A stretch of DNA of 64,000 nucleotides from Cymbomonas tetramitiformis. Its lineage: Eukaryota > Chlorophyta > Pyramimonadophyceae > Pyramimonadales > Pyramimonadaceae. A program made the position numbers and the translations under genes. This document shows, piece after piece, positions 54,139 to 64,000 of the stretch. Below the pieces are notes generated by a model. That model worked only from the letters and a program-made list of their open reading frames with translations. It did not search any database and was not told the origin of the DNA. Location: positions 1 through 64,000 of the forward strand of contig LGRX02034672.1 in assembly GCA_001247695.2 (NCBI GenBank). Direction: 5' to 3'. Every line of letters starts with the position of its first letter. Positions within the stretch are counted from its first letter, which is position 1.

Positions 54139-54519
54139 TTAAGCTCGACTCACCGCTTGTACTTGAAAGTCTTTCACAGAGGAGGCAAGGCGGTAGTAGT
54201 CCTTCACGGCACTGGTCAGGGCGTCCGGGCAGTCGCGGCGTACCAGCTGTGCCACCTTCCCTTTCACCTGCTCCCACTCGCTCTGCAGGAGGCGGATGCT
54301 GGCGGCAGCACCCTTTGCTGGGTTGGTTGGCAGGCGCTGACCGGAGCCGAGGCACTCGAAGGTGAACTGCGCCTTCAAGATCACTTCCTGTGCAACCGGG
54401 CAGCCCGTGGAGCCTGCCTTGGACGTAGCTGTGACAATGACCGTGCTTCGATATTCCGAGGTGTTGCAACAACTTATCACATACGACTTGTAGTCCTGAT
54501 GGCGACGGCACTGTCGCAC
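54139..54519 (-). CDS. Candidate exon, unassigned protein
   Basis: On the minus strand, after gccatcag, a frame reads DYKSYVISCCNTSEYRSTVI, VAQEVILKAQFTFECLGSGQ, then ASIRLLQSEWEQVKGKVAQL and SAVKDYYRLASSVKDFQVQA to a stop. The composition is that of a real protein with a helical end. Its likely upstream exon is 54750-54908. No family was recognised. Confidence 0.4.
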   Translation of the reverse strand: MRQCRRHQDYKSYVISCCNTSEYRSTVIVTATSKAGSTGCPVAQEVILKAQFTFECLGSGQRLPTNPAKGAAASIRLLQSEWEQVKGKVAQLVRRDCPDALTSAVKDYYRLASSVKDFQVQAVSRA

Positions 54520-54749
54520 GTTTTCTTATCAATTAGCTTCTATGGTACTGATCTTGCAAAGAGTCAACAAACGTAGCCCAGGTTCCTCCCGGTACCCTAG
54601 AGTACGACAAATGCTGCTGACGTGCCGAGAGGCGATCCTCTCCACACAGTGATTACGATCAGTTTCGTACAACGCGCGTTGGGAACGGCAGCACCAGCAG
54701 AGGAGCGCCGCACCTTGACTTGTCTCTCGGAGCAGTTCATCAAGGTCAT

Positions 54750-54908
54750 CTCTGTCAGGTGCCGCCACAACTTCTCGAAATCTTTGTGCCGTTTTATTAG
54801 GGTTTTGTGTGTTTTGGCACGTGGATGCGGGTCTCTTGAACCTTGTAGAAAACTAACCCACGAGCTCGGGCCAGAAGCCATAATGTCGATAAGCTCTTTC
54901 ACGGCCAA
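54750..54908 (-). CDS. Candidate exon upstream of the 54.1-54.5 kb exon
   Basis: The minus-strand frame MAVKELIDIMASGPSSWVSF, then RDPHPRAKTHKTLIKRHKDF, EKLWRHLTEM and NCSERQVK ends at aag|gtgcgg (about 54702), a fair donor. The basic, helical character is plausible for a real exon; no family was recognised. Confidence 0.3.
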
Positions 54909-55234
54909 GATGACTACTTGGTTGTCTGTCGCTCACCATGCCACCAACAGACCTTAGTCCCTTGCCTCTATGTCCACCTGGAGGAAGCCCTGCGCGCGTA
55001 GGAGCTAATCAAGATAACGAACAACTTTCTCCCATCCTCCACAAGCACCGACCGCCAACGAAAACGGCAACGCAAGGCAGGCGAACCTTCTTGCTATTGT
55101 ACATACGTCCTCGAACTGGAAAACGGTAGAAGCTGCGCAGCGATATGTGCATTAGAGCATCCAACAGGCAGAGTCCAAGGTGATATTTTCGGAACCAGGG
55201 AGAAAGCTATGACATACTTTTGATGAAAGAGACT

Positions 55235-55395
55235 TGCGGATTTCTGACAACAAGGGGGCAAGGACTTCACGACGTGCGTCTTCGTCAAAGAAGCAGCAGA
55301 AGCGTGTAAGGGAGGCGAAAACTGGTGTGTTATGGCAGTGAAGCATATCGCGGGCACGCACCCACTTGTGTGCCTGAGTTTGCCAAGCTGTTCTG
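55235..55395 (-). CDS. Candidate exon with FDEDARREVL, unassigned
   Basis: The minus-strand frame after ctccag (about 55396) reads AWQTQAHKWVRARDMLHCHN, then TRFCCFFDEDARREVLAPLL and SEIRKSLSSK, ending at aaa|gtatgt (about 55219), an excellent donor. The stretch looks like a helical-repeat (HEAT-like) protein. I cannot assign it. It may belong to the same minus-strand gene as the exons at 54.1-54.9 kb. Confidence 0.35.
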
Positions 55396-55399
55396 GAGC

Positions 55400-56500
55400 T
55401 GCCGCAATCCTATTAGCTTTGAGCCCTGAGCAAGTTGGTCGAGTTGAAATCGTAAGTTCGGCACGCGTAAGAAACCGTCTGCAATACGCAAGGGTGTGAC
55501 CGAAAAGAACATAAATTCGGGCAACTTGCTAGATAATAAAGTTACACTTTCGGATATCCGCTCAGCGGTTCGGCAGGCATACTTTCGTTTTGGAAAACCG
55601 TATTCCGAAGTAGCGAAAGTAAGTCTCAGACAAAGACGGTAGAAGGCTTCCAAAAAATTCTTAGAACAGTTGTCGCAAGACGCGTGTGGCTAAAACCTAG
55701 TTTCGAGAGAATTCAAGAGTTCTAATAAGAGTGAAGCGGTCCACCTCGCTGCTTTCCCCTTGTGCGGGCAACAGATGCCCAATGTTTAGGCGTTCGGTAA
55801 CAGCCTTCAAAGCTGATACCCAACCCTCCATTACTTCAAAACTTTCCGACAGTATTAATCGAAATATGCGTAGCTATTATCTGAAAGTGAAGCGACTAAT
55901 CGATTGGCTTTCCAGATTGTTGCCCGAGATCAGAAGCACGGAGAGCATGTACGGGGACGTGGTACAAGAAACTAACAGTTGGACATCGAGCAGGTCGCGA
56001 AGACTACTCGCACGTAAGACGTGCCGATCTTACGTTTCGCACTATACATACTGAGAGAAATGCCTGTTCCTTAAAATAGCGAAGGAAATGCTCCCTTCTT
56101 GGCTTGATGCGAAGCCGAAGGTGGAAAATGGAGGATCCCTTTTCAGTTTTGAAAGGGTTTCCGTTTCGGTTAGAGTTCTGACTTGAGTTCACAAGTCTGA
56201 AGTCATCGAGTCATATGCGATGGGTTTGCATTCGTCATTCGATAATATGGTTGTAAGGGGGGGAGGTCACCCATTTTTGCTGTTGGTCGTCATCGTCAGG
56301 ATTCCCCCCGTCATCGTCATCAGCGATGACCATCATCCAGGAGGCGGATCGTCTGATTTCGCTTCCCGGATCGGGGAGATGAAGGATCATGGCGTGGCTG
56401 TTCACCTCCAGCTTCGAAGTCGAAGTGCCGGTTGTGTCGTTACTAGTTTGAAAATTGTGCGTAATTCCTCACTTTTTCCTGCCTGCTGACGACCGCTGCG
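55400..56500. other. Intergenic region, nothing recognised
   Basis: No domain or repeat recognised. The plus-strand frame 55731-56054 and the minus-strand frame 55330-55653 are of unclear status. Confidence 0.3.
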
Positions 56501-56519
56501 CTTTATCCTGCGTTTCTAA

Positions 56520-57232
56520 CACATTTTTTCCTTCTACAGTCGTGAGTTTCGCAGCAACAGCAATTAATGTTCCGCGGAGGTCTGCCCGCGCCCGTAGTGG
56601 TTCTAGGTCTCGTCCTGCGAACGAGAAAACTCCTCCGAATGAGTCCCCTCCTGTTGCGTCCTCCGAGTCTCCGCGTGGCTCCCCGCCGCGTGATGAGTTG
56701 AACGTCCTTCGTTCTTTGGGTCTGAACGAGTCCGACGATGAGGTTGCACGCGCTGCTGAAGGGGAGCGTTGGTCTCGTGAGAATGTAGACCCGCCAGAGC
56801 TTGACGCGCTTGAAGAAGAGTTGTCTTTCGACAGCCAGCTCCCTCCTAGGCGAGCTCAGTCTCCACCGCTGGCAAGGAACGTATTTCAGAGACTTGCTTC
56901 TGCGGGTGACGTTGCGTGGTGGCGTCAATCTCGCTCCCCTGGCTCAGGTTGCGTCCCAGATGGAACCTCGCCTGAACTCCGTGGATAGAAAGTTTGTGCA
57001 AGATATTTGCGTTGACAGCTTCACGGGTTTGAATTTTGAAGTCCTTTCTTCTTCTGACGACATGTTGAACACGCAATTGTTTAGCGCGGCGCACATGAGG
57101 GCGTTCTGCTCTAAGGTACCCAGCTTCGTGGTGGGTGCTCAACCGAAGGCGGTGCTGGTGAGGACTCTTGCCTATTCTCACACTGGTGGGTTAACCAACC
57201 GTAAGAGGTCGTTACGGTGGGTTAACACCTAG
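56520..57232 (+). pseudogene. Possible ORF1 of a LINE-type element, frameshifted
   Basis: A plus-strand frame (RRSARARSGSRSRPANEKTP ... LNVLRSLGLNESDDEVARAA ... ARNVFQRLASAGDVAWWRQ) changes to another frame near 56920. The second frame continues with SVDRKFVQDICVDSFTGLNF ... QLFSAAHMRAFCSKV to about 57232. A basic, serine-rich N-terminus followed by a helical region, just upstream of a reverse transcriptase fragment, suggests an ORF1/gag-like protein. This is inference from position. Confidence 0.35.
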
Positions 57233-57315
57233 ATGACGAATTCGGTTTGAGCAGTATAGCATCAGTACGAGCGCGGAAACTGCCATAACTTCTACGTGTC
57301 GGTAGACTATTTGAC

Positions 57316-57687
57316 ATGTATGAAGTATTGATGTCCATATTTGAGACTGAGGCAAGGTCTTTAAATATCTTTGCACGGTTCTTTTGTGATGACATCATGC
57401 TCGTGGGGAAAACTAAAGACGAAGTTCAAGACATGCTAGGTATAGTTAATGAATTTATGAGCTTCATCGGTATTCCCATCAATGTTAAGAAATCCAAATA
57501 CTCTTACAGAAAGCGCATCAAATCCCAGGGCAAAATGCTAACACGATATGACCTGTCCGATGATTTACTCATCTCTGGGGGTCACCTGGAGCCCAATACC
57601 AATGACTCAAGTCCTTCCATTGATGCGAAATGGATACCCCCTGAGTCACCAGAATTTCTGATACGGCTATGCAGACAAGCGCCGTGA
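57316..57687 (+). pseudogene. LINE-type reverse transcriptase fragment
   Basis: An open frame with FARFFCDDIMLVGKTKDEVQ, DMLGIVNEFMSFIGIPINVK and KSKYSYRKR. FCDD is the catalytic YxDD-box position and (I/V)NVKKSK is the following motif of non-LTR reverse transcriptases. Only this part of the domain remains. It is cut off about 100 bases before the LTR of chromovirus copy 2, which may have inserted in it. Confidence 0.7.
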
Positions 57688-57787
57688 ATATATTATCAAT
57701 ATACAAAATAAACACTGCAAAGTTGAACAGCAATGCAAGTGTACGGATGAGCGGGTTTGTGAGTGCAGTCTCTGTAAGAAGATCTGC

Positions 57788-58305
57788 TGAAGCACAACGC
57801 TTCCTCACTTTTGTACCTAACGTCTCCCATCATCTTAGATGGTACCGCCATTGGGTTGTGAACCCGAGACGTAGGTTGAACGACCAGCATGGTAATAACG
57901 ACTAGTTCGTTCATGCTGCGCATGCGAGTTCCGCGCATGCTGAAAGCCAAGATGGTTCTTGTTTGTTTTCAAGATGTATCTTTGCTTTGCCATCTTCGAG
58001 TTCGACATACGAACTCTCGATGACAGGGATGCCTAATGATATGACATTATCATCTGGCGACATGTACAGTCATCGTCGACCGTACTGACGACTGTCATAA
58101 ATATAATTATGACGCGACTCGACCTGTACAGTCATGGTCGACCATACTGTCGACTGTCATAATAATATATGACGCGACCGACTGTCATAATAATATATGA
58201 CGCGACCGACTGTCATGATGTATGACATGACATGGTATGACATGTCTCACAGGTATGACACGTATGACATGTATGACACATATGTCATCGGTCATGACCC
58301 TGACA
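57788..58305 (-). repeat. 3' LTR of chromovirus copy 2
   Basis: On the minus strand it starts TGTCAGGGTCATGACC (58305) and ends TTGTGCTTCA (57788), about 518 bp. It is longer than the copy 1 LTR because of duplicated units containing gactgtcataataatatatg (58152-58215). The purine tract aagaggggagatc precedes it. Confidence 0.8.
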
Positions 58306-59351
58306 GATCTCCCCTCTTAAAAGAGTTGTGACCTCACAACGGGCATACCTTTGTATATGTCTATGATGTCTTTGTTGTTGTTGCTTCTTGCCGGTACCAG
58401 TCTTCTTACACCGATTTGAGGCGTCCCTCATGGTGTTTTTAGGTTATTGGGGGGAACTGAGTCCACTTTAGTCCCTCACCTTAGGCATTTAGCCCTACAG
58501 TTCTTAGGATGTAGCCCACCTTTCCGGAAATCGTATCGTATTTCAGAGTGACGTTCCAAGGTTCAATGAAGAGCGTTTTCGTGATACAGATTGACGTTGG
58601 ATTACTGATTGATCCACACGTTATCATGTATGTACTAGACGATTCAAAGCATCCGAAGTCTACGTTACGGATTATTTGCGCTAGCCGTCGTCGCTTTGCG
58701 CAATCGATGATCCCACGATTTAACAATTTGTAATCGAACGATTCTCGGCCTGATATAGTGCACCCAACCCTTCCTCCCCTCCTGAAGCTACTATGGAGGT
58801 TCACAAGTAGCGATGGGGAGCCCGATTTTTGGGGCTTGTTTTAATGCAAACGGAGAAGGCCCTGCTTACGAGATATCGGAGGGTCTTTATAAGTCCACTT
58901 TAAATCCTCACCCGTCTGCCAAACTCCTTTTATGGTCCAGTACGCACGCTTTGACGAACATCTGTCGCGATGAGTGAGAATGGATTCGCCACGTACTAAT
59001 GTGAAATTCGTTTTAGTTATGTGTGTCAAGCATAACTCAGGATCACAACTCCGTCCACCTCAGTTATCCGGTAGCGCGGATTTACTGGCCACAGAATCCG
59101 ATGACAAACCACGGTCTTGGCAAAGGTAGCATTTAGCAGTTTTTATTTATCCACAGATATGATATTTCGCATGTGTGCGTATCTGTGCAAGGGTATGATT
59201 TTGAACAAGGCTCACTACACCTTTAGCAAGGAAGGATCAATTCCCGCTTCAATGCAACATAATGATAAACATTAAGAGCAAGGTTATATAGATGATCGAC
59301 ATGTATTAGTATATATTACAAGAAGTAAGGGCATAAGGCTTAATATAATGT
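58306..59351 (-). other. 3' non-coding region of chromovirus copy 2
   Basis: Corresponds to 38547-39574 of copy 1. A 107-codon minus-strand frame here (58481-58804) is not kept open in copy 1, so it is not called a gene. Confidence 0.75.
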
Positions 59352-60081
59352 TTAGCCTTCATAGGCAGCTATAATGTCTGCTGCATTGGTCAGCTCTGTG
59401 GCTTTGACCCAGGTGTCATGCTCAGGACCGTAGCCTGCATATCGTACTAAATAGTATTTGACACCTCTAGTGAACTTATCCGAGAGTATATGTGATATCT
59501 CAAATAGTGGTTGCCCTTCTTCGGTGATCATCTGTGGCAGAGGCAAAGGTGCTTGGATCGAGTCGTTGTACAGCTCTAATCTGGAAACAGGCTGTACCGG
59601 ATGAATACGGATATCAAGATCTCCGAAATCTAACTCGTATGCACGTCCATGGCTAAGCACTTTGGAAATGGTGAACGGCCCAATATATGGCTGCTTAAAG
59701 TGTCTGCCTGCCTCTGTCAAACCAGTCCATTGAATAAACTCGGTCCGTAAAAGAACTTTCTGCCCAACTGCAAACTGCTTAGGCATGTGAGTCTTATTGA
59801 ATCTGGCTTGGCTAATCTCTGCTGCTCGGGAAATGTTGTCTACCGCGTTGGCATGAACAGCCGAGTACTGGTCAAAATGATCTCGAATAGCTCTTTGTAT
59901 TGGAACAGGAGCTTCTGGCGGAATAGTGATAACCAGATCATGAGGCGAAAGTGGTTGCGCCATCGAGTCGAGATAAAATGGTGAATAACCACTTGATGCA
60001 GAAACGGTATTGTTAATTGCAAACTCCACCAGAGGCAACTTGTCCTCCCACGAATTGGCTGAAGTATCATTGCAACAACAC
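59352..60081 (-). CDS. Chromovirus copy 2 integrase C-terminal part with chromodomain
   Basis: Same content as the exon at 37817-38546: WEDKLPLVEFAINN, SGYSPFYLDSM, PYIGPFTISKV and the chromodomain with YYLVRYAGY and DTWV. It is open from the splice acceptor to the stop at 59352. Confidence 0.88.
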
Positions 60082-60165
60082 CTGAGGATGAAAAAATACT
60101 ACTTAATCAGTTTATAAACCAGAGGATGGTGAAATCAAATCGTGAATCAACAATCTGAAATTTAC
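60082..60165 (-). other. 84-bp intron in chromovirus copy 2 integrase
   Basis: On the minus strand it starts gtaaattt and ends catcctcag. The exon joint again gives ILRCCCND. It has the same length and position as in copy 1, with several base changes inside. Confidence 0.85.
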
Positions 60166-62639
60166 CTGAGGATGTCCTCAATGAAGGCATGGCTCCTCTC
60201 ATTGGCAGCATTCGACTGTGGATGGTGTGACGATGTCATGGACAATCTCGTACTAGTAGATTTCCACAGTGTCTGCCAGAATGTAGAGGTGAATCTGGGG
60301 TCTCGATCTGAGATGATGTTCCTCGGAAGACCATGGAGCTTGAAGATATGCTGCATATAGATAGAAGCAGTATGCTGAGCTGTCCAGGTCATGCTGAAGG
60401 GAATGAGATGACAACGATGAGAGAATTGGCACATCACCACAAATATACTGTCGTGCCCATTAGTGGTGATAGGCAGGTCAGTGATCCAATCAAGAGATAC
60501 ATCTAGCCATTTTGTCTTAGGCACAGAATATCGTATATGTGCCTGACCATAAGGCTTGTGTCGCCTCGTTTTCTGGCGCTGACAAACGGGGCACTCCCGA
60601 ATGTACTTGATGGCTGCCGTTGTCATTCCTGGCCAATAATACCGGCTACGCAGAAGATGAAGCATGCGATTTTTGCCTACATGACCAGAAATAGTGGCTG
60701 AGTGGCACTCATGAAGAAGAATGTGGCGAAGTTGTGTGATTTCACCGTCATCTGTGGGGACTTTAGCTGTTGGTGGAATGTACAGCTGTCTGCCATATAT
60801 GGTCTTACGATAGATCAACCCCTGAATGAGCTCGAAGCTGTAGCTGCTGACTGACTGTGACGAAGTCGATGATGTCAGCTTAGCCAAAATAGTCTGTGCA
60901 AATGTGTCACGATCATACTCGGATATAATGATGTCGTGTAGCTGATGAGCTGATGAAGAAGATATAAGAGCAATGAATGTAGGATCTGCAGATGGAATGA
61001 CCTCGCTGATGTCCATATGATGAAGACAATCAGTAAGTTCAAAAAGTGCAGAGATACGCGTGAGTGCGTCTGCAACCTTATTCTTCTCGCCAGCAATGTG
61101 CTCTATACGGAAGTTGTATTCAGAGAGCTCATCCAACCACCGTGCCTGTTTGGGGCTCAGTGTGGATTTGGTCTGGAAATAAACCAGTGGCTGATGATCT
61201 GAGCGTACAATAGTCTCAGGAGCTCCCAACAAGATGTGGCGAAAGAATCGGAAGCCTTCCACAATGGCAAATAGCTCGATCTCAGGAATAGGCCAACGTC
61301 TCTGTGTATCGGATAGAGTGACGCTGTGATAACCACATGGCTTCATACCTTTTCCTTGATCCTGGAGTATTACTTGACCAACGTGTGTGCCTGATCCATC
61401 GACCTCCATAATAGATGGCAGTTTCTGATCTGGAAGCTGCAATACTGGAGCGTTACAGATGGCACTTTTGAGGTTATCAAATGCCTGCTGCTGCTCAGTT
61501 TCCCAGACAAACTCTGCATTATCTTTAAGGAGACGATTGAGAGGTTCGGCAACTTTGGAGAACTTTGGTATGAATCTCCTAAATTGACCAACCATGCCCA
61601 AGAATGACCGAAGGGATGACTTGCCATCTTTAGCCATACGGCGTAGAGGCTGCTTTCCAACGGTGGGACCATAAGACACTGGAGGCTGAATTGCCATGAC
61701 TGCTCTGATTCTGTCTTCGATGATGGATAGGCCTGCTTCAGAGATGTGATGTCCGATAAAGTCTATAGATCTGACGAACAACTCCACCTTGGAAGGCCTG
61801 ATGTAGAACTGGTGATCTCTGCAACGCTGGAGGAACTGTCGAACATGCTTCACATGGCTGTCAAAATCTGGACTGTATACAATAGTGTCGTCCATGAATA
61901 TGACAAGGAACTGGTCGATGAAGTCAAAGAATGCCCGATTTCCTACACGAAGTGCTGTTGCAGGAGCATTGGTCAATCCAAAAGGCATAACTGTCCATTC
62001 ATAAGAACCGTATCTGGTGCGAATAGCAGTTTTATGAATGTCGTCTGGATGAATGGGGATTTGGTGGAAGAACTGGTTGAAATCAAATCTACTGAACCAG
62101 CGTGCTCCCTTCAGCTGCTCTAGTAGGGTGTCATGTGGTGGTAGTGGATACGTGTCCTTTATGGTGATGTTATTCAGGGCACGATAATCACAACACATCC
62201 TCCACTTTCCCCCTGGCTTAGGAGCGAAAATGATTGGGCATCCATATGGCGATGATGATGGACGAAGGATACCCAACTCGACATATTTTATGATTTGCCG
62301 TTTGAGCTCCTCCATCATGGGTGCTGGAATGGTGCGCACTGGCTGTGACGGAGGCTTATGTCCAGGTTCGATGTCGATTCTATGATATCCACCTTCAAAC
62401 CGTTCTGGCCTATGACCAGCCGGAAGATCCTCCTGGAAAACGTCTGAAAAGTCTTCTCTCACTTGATCACGTTCTGCTGTGACCTCGGGGTCTTCCATTG
62501 TGGTGTCTGAGTCTGCTGCTGCAAAGACCAATTCACCATCGACCTCGGAGAGGAAAAAGAGATATGCTACGGCTTCTTCAGCCGAACCACTGGATCGAAT
62601 GCGACGGAGATGTTTTCTCATGGTGGTGGCGCTGACCAA
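60166..62639 (-). CDS. Chromovirus copy 2 reverse transcriptase, RNase H, integrase core
   Basis: An uninterrupted frame of about 825 codons. Reverse transcriptase: RFDFNQFFHQI (Asp near residue 186) and FMDD (near 248-251). RNase H: SIMEVDGSGTHVGQV, EIELFAIVEG. Integrase: HHCC zinc region with CPVCQRQK and catalytic core with SLDWITDLP, SDRDPRFTS and NERSHAF. The two 4-bp duplications that break copy 1 are absent here. The frame ends at the intron donor at 60165. It is offset from the protease frame by a one-base loss near 62640. Confidence 0.9.
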
Positions 62640-63212
62640 TTCATTTCAGGAAGGCCATCTGAGTCTGGAGTCTGCTCAACTCTGGACAATACTGTGCGAA
62701 TACTGGAGCCTGATGAATGCTTCCTAGTGATCGTCAGATTTTTGGTCTGAAAGTCAATGTGTGGATTCCTCCTCTCCAACCAATCTTGACCCAGAATGAC
62801 AATGAATGGTTTCATGTCAATGATGTAGAAATCTTCTGTATCCTTATACTTGCCCAAAGAAAATGTAGCCTTGGGAAGATAGGATGTGCAAGGTAGTTGG
62901 CTTCCTCCAGCCAATCCCACTGAAAATGATGAAGAATTTGTGGGAGCTATACCAAGCTGAGCAGCGAACTGTCTGTCGATGAAAGATGATGTGGCTCCTG
63001 GATCTACCAAAATGTGAGTACTCTGTCCATAAACTTTCCCTTTATACAACAACAGCTTCTTCTGTGATTTCAGCTGTGCTGTTTGAGACTGCATCTGTGC
63101 GATGTGTTCTGTGGGATTGTCCATCTGCTGAAACTGCAATGTCAGACTGGATAGGACTTCTTCTGAGATACTCTCAATCCGGCCACTTGCTTCAGTGGCA
63201 TCTTCAGGATGA
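62618..63212 (-). CDS. Chromovirus copy 2 protease region
   Basis: The minus-strand frame has LVDPGATSSFIDRQFA and ILGQDWLERRN as in copy 1. It overlaps the gag end in the -1 frame. It ends early (MNWSAPPP) because the sequence reads gaaatgaattgg where copy 1 has gaaatggaattgg; without that loss it would be continuous with the reverse transcriptase. Confidence 0.85.
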
Positions 63213-63213
63213 T

Positions 63214-64000
63214 CTACCCTCGGGGTGCTCTCATCACCGGTACCTGCGCAGTACCCTGAGAGTTTCCCTGAGGAGCTGGAGCTGATGGAACTGGATCTGA
63301 AGTTGCAACTGCTGCATTGATGCTATGCTGATTTTTCAGTTCCTTGACCAAGGTGTTGATCGTATTGATGAGTTTGCCAGACCCATCTTTAGCACCCTGA
63401 TTCTTCTGTGGCTGTCTCTGATTCTGAAAAGGACTCTGAGCTGGTGGCTTACCCTTGATCTCCTTTCCATCATTGGTACTGGTGGCCCAACAATCCTTCT
63501 CGATGTGGCCAGGACGACCACAACGATGGCAAGTCTTATCTTTCTGTGATTGTCCTTTTCCTTTTCCTTTGCCCTTGCCTTTACCACCTTTTCCTTTGTT
63601 CTGATTCTGATTGGACTTCTGGCTGCCATTCTGATTCCAATTCCGATTTTTGTTGGATCTGTCATATGGCTTATGGCCACGTCCTCTGTCCTTATCCTTT
63701 TTGGCTGGACCTCCAGATGACTGTTCCTTCTGCCCTCGATAATGAAGAGTCTCTGACTGCTTCGAATGAATGACATAGTTCAAGTCGAGCAGTATCTGTG
63801 TGGTTAGTGACCACGACATATTATTCCTTTCTGTCTCTGTCAGGAATCGTAAATGGAACTGTTTGCGAAGATCTGGATCTATGCTGTTGACAAATCTGTC
63901 CTTTATCAACACATCTTCCAGTTCAACTGCTGCCAATGCAGCCAGTGAAGTGAATGTGCGTAGATAATCTGAGAAAGTCTGGTTTCCTTGCATCAGTGAC
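63214..64000 (-). CDS. Chromovirus copy 2 gag, partial at window end
   Basis: The minus-strand frame is open from the window edge to a stop at 63214. It contains FSDYLRTFTSLAALAA, LRKQFHLRFLTETERNN, a Lys/Gly-rich basic run, the CCHC knuckle CHRCGRPGHIEKDC and an Ala/Pro-rich end (PSAPAPQGNSQG). Unlike copy 1, it has neither the frameshift in the basic run nor the hAT insertion. Confidence 0.88.
   Translation of the reverse strand, partial: SLMQGNQTFSDYLRTFTSLAALAAVELEDVLIKDRFVNSIDPDLRKQFHLRFLTETERNNMSWSLTTQILLDLNYVIHSKQSETLHYRGQKEQSSGGPAKKDKDRGRGHKPYDRSNKNRNWNQNGSQKSNQNQNKGKGGKGKGKGKGKGQSQKDKTCHRCGRPGHIEKDCWATSTNDGKEIKGKPPAQSPFQNQRQPQKNQGAKDGSGKLINTINTLVKELKNQHSINAAVATSDPVPSAPAPQGNSQGTAQVPVMRAPRG

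Larger units (their letters stand above)
57788..64000 (-). mobile_element. Ty3/gypsy chromovirus copy 2, runs past the window end
   Basis: On the minus strand in order: gag (63214 to beyond 64000), protease (62618-63212), reverse transcriptase/RNase H/integrase (60166-62639), 84-bp intron, chromodomain exon (59352-60081), 1-kb 3' region and LTR (57788-58305). It is over 90% similar to copy 1 by eye. It has no nested insertions. The only break seen is a one-base loss between protease and reverse transcriptase, so it is closer to intact than copy 1. Confidence 0.92.

Noticed and set aside
58481..58804. A gene in the 3' region of chromovirus copy 2
   Set aside because: The matching region of copy 1 (39120-39400) does not keep the frame open.

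Overview
This window is eukaryotic nuclear DNA. It has spliceosomal introns, a eukaryote-type cysteinyl-tRNA synthetase gene in many pieces, a large load of class I and class II transposable elements, and minisatellites. Three weak clues point to the green lineage (alga or early plant): CCCTAAA/TTTAGGG motifs near 200 and inside the 21.8-22.7 kb repeat, a gene of the plant-typical DUF506 (PDDEXK_6) family at 42.0-43.1 kb, and LTR ends of the plant form (GGGTGTTACA followed by TGGTATCAG). I cannot name the species. No bacterial operons, CRISPR arrays or rRNA genes were seen.

Layout. 1-0.68 kb: short tandem repeat and non-coding DNA. 0.68-5.3 kb: a decayed CACTA (Tnp2-like) transposon on the minus strand, with a second copy of part of it. 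5.7-6.65 kb: a short LTR with primer-binding site, then the 3' end of a gag-only LTR element. 7.41-16.74 kb: the cysteinyl-tRNA synthetase gene (+), with introns holding minisatellites, a dispersed repeat and a triplicated GC-type splice donor. 16.7-19.3 kb: intergenic. 19.3-21.2 kb: a 5'-truncated gag-only element. 21.8-22.7 kb: a 349-bp tandem repeat. 22.9-25.2 kb: a DDE-type transposase ORF (-) with a frameshifted tail. 25.2-27.7 kb: AT-rich DNA and an inverted copy of the short LTR.

27.9-40.0 kb is a nested stack. A Ty3/gypsy chromovirus (+) has its gag interrupted by a complete 3.3-kb LTR element that carries gag but no pol (182-bp LTRs, 5-bp target duplication). Further on, gag is interrupted again by a 2.0-kb hAT-type element (18-bp inverted repeats, 8-bp target duplication) that carries a 23-bp satellite. 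A second chromovirus copy lies inverted at 57.8-64.0 kb and runs off the window. Both copies share an 84-bp intron inside integrase.

Cellular genes besides the synthetase: a three-exon DUF506 gene (42.0-43.1 kb, +), a long AT-hook/RGG-rich probable nuclear protein (48.7-52.3 kb, -, perhaps continuing to 47.2 kb), and unassigned minus-strand exon candidates at 53.1-55.4 kb, including a tandemly repeated aromatic domain. A LINE-type reverse transcriptase fragment abuts the second chromovirus. The genes do not form a pathway; the window is best read as a few housekeeping genes in a repeat-rich chromosome.
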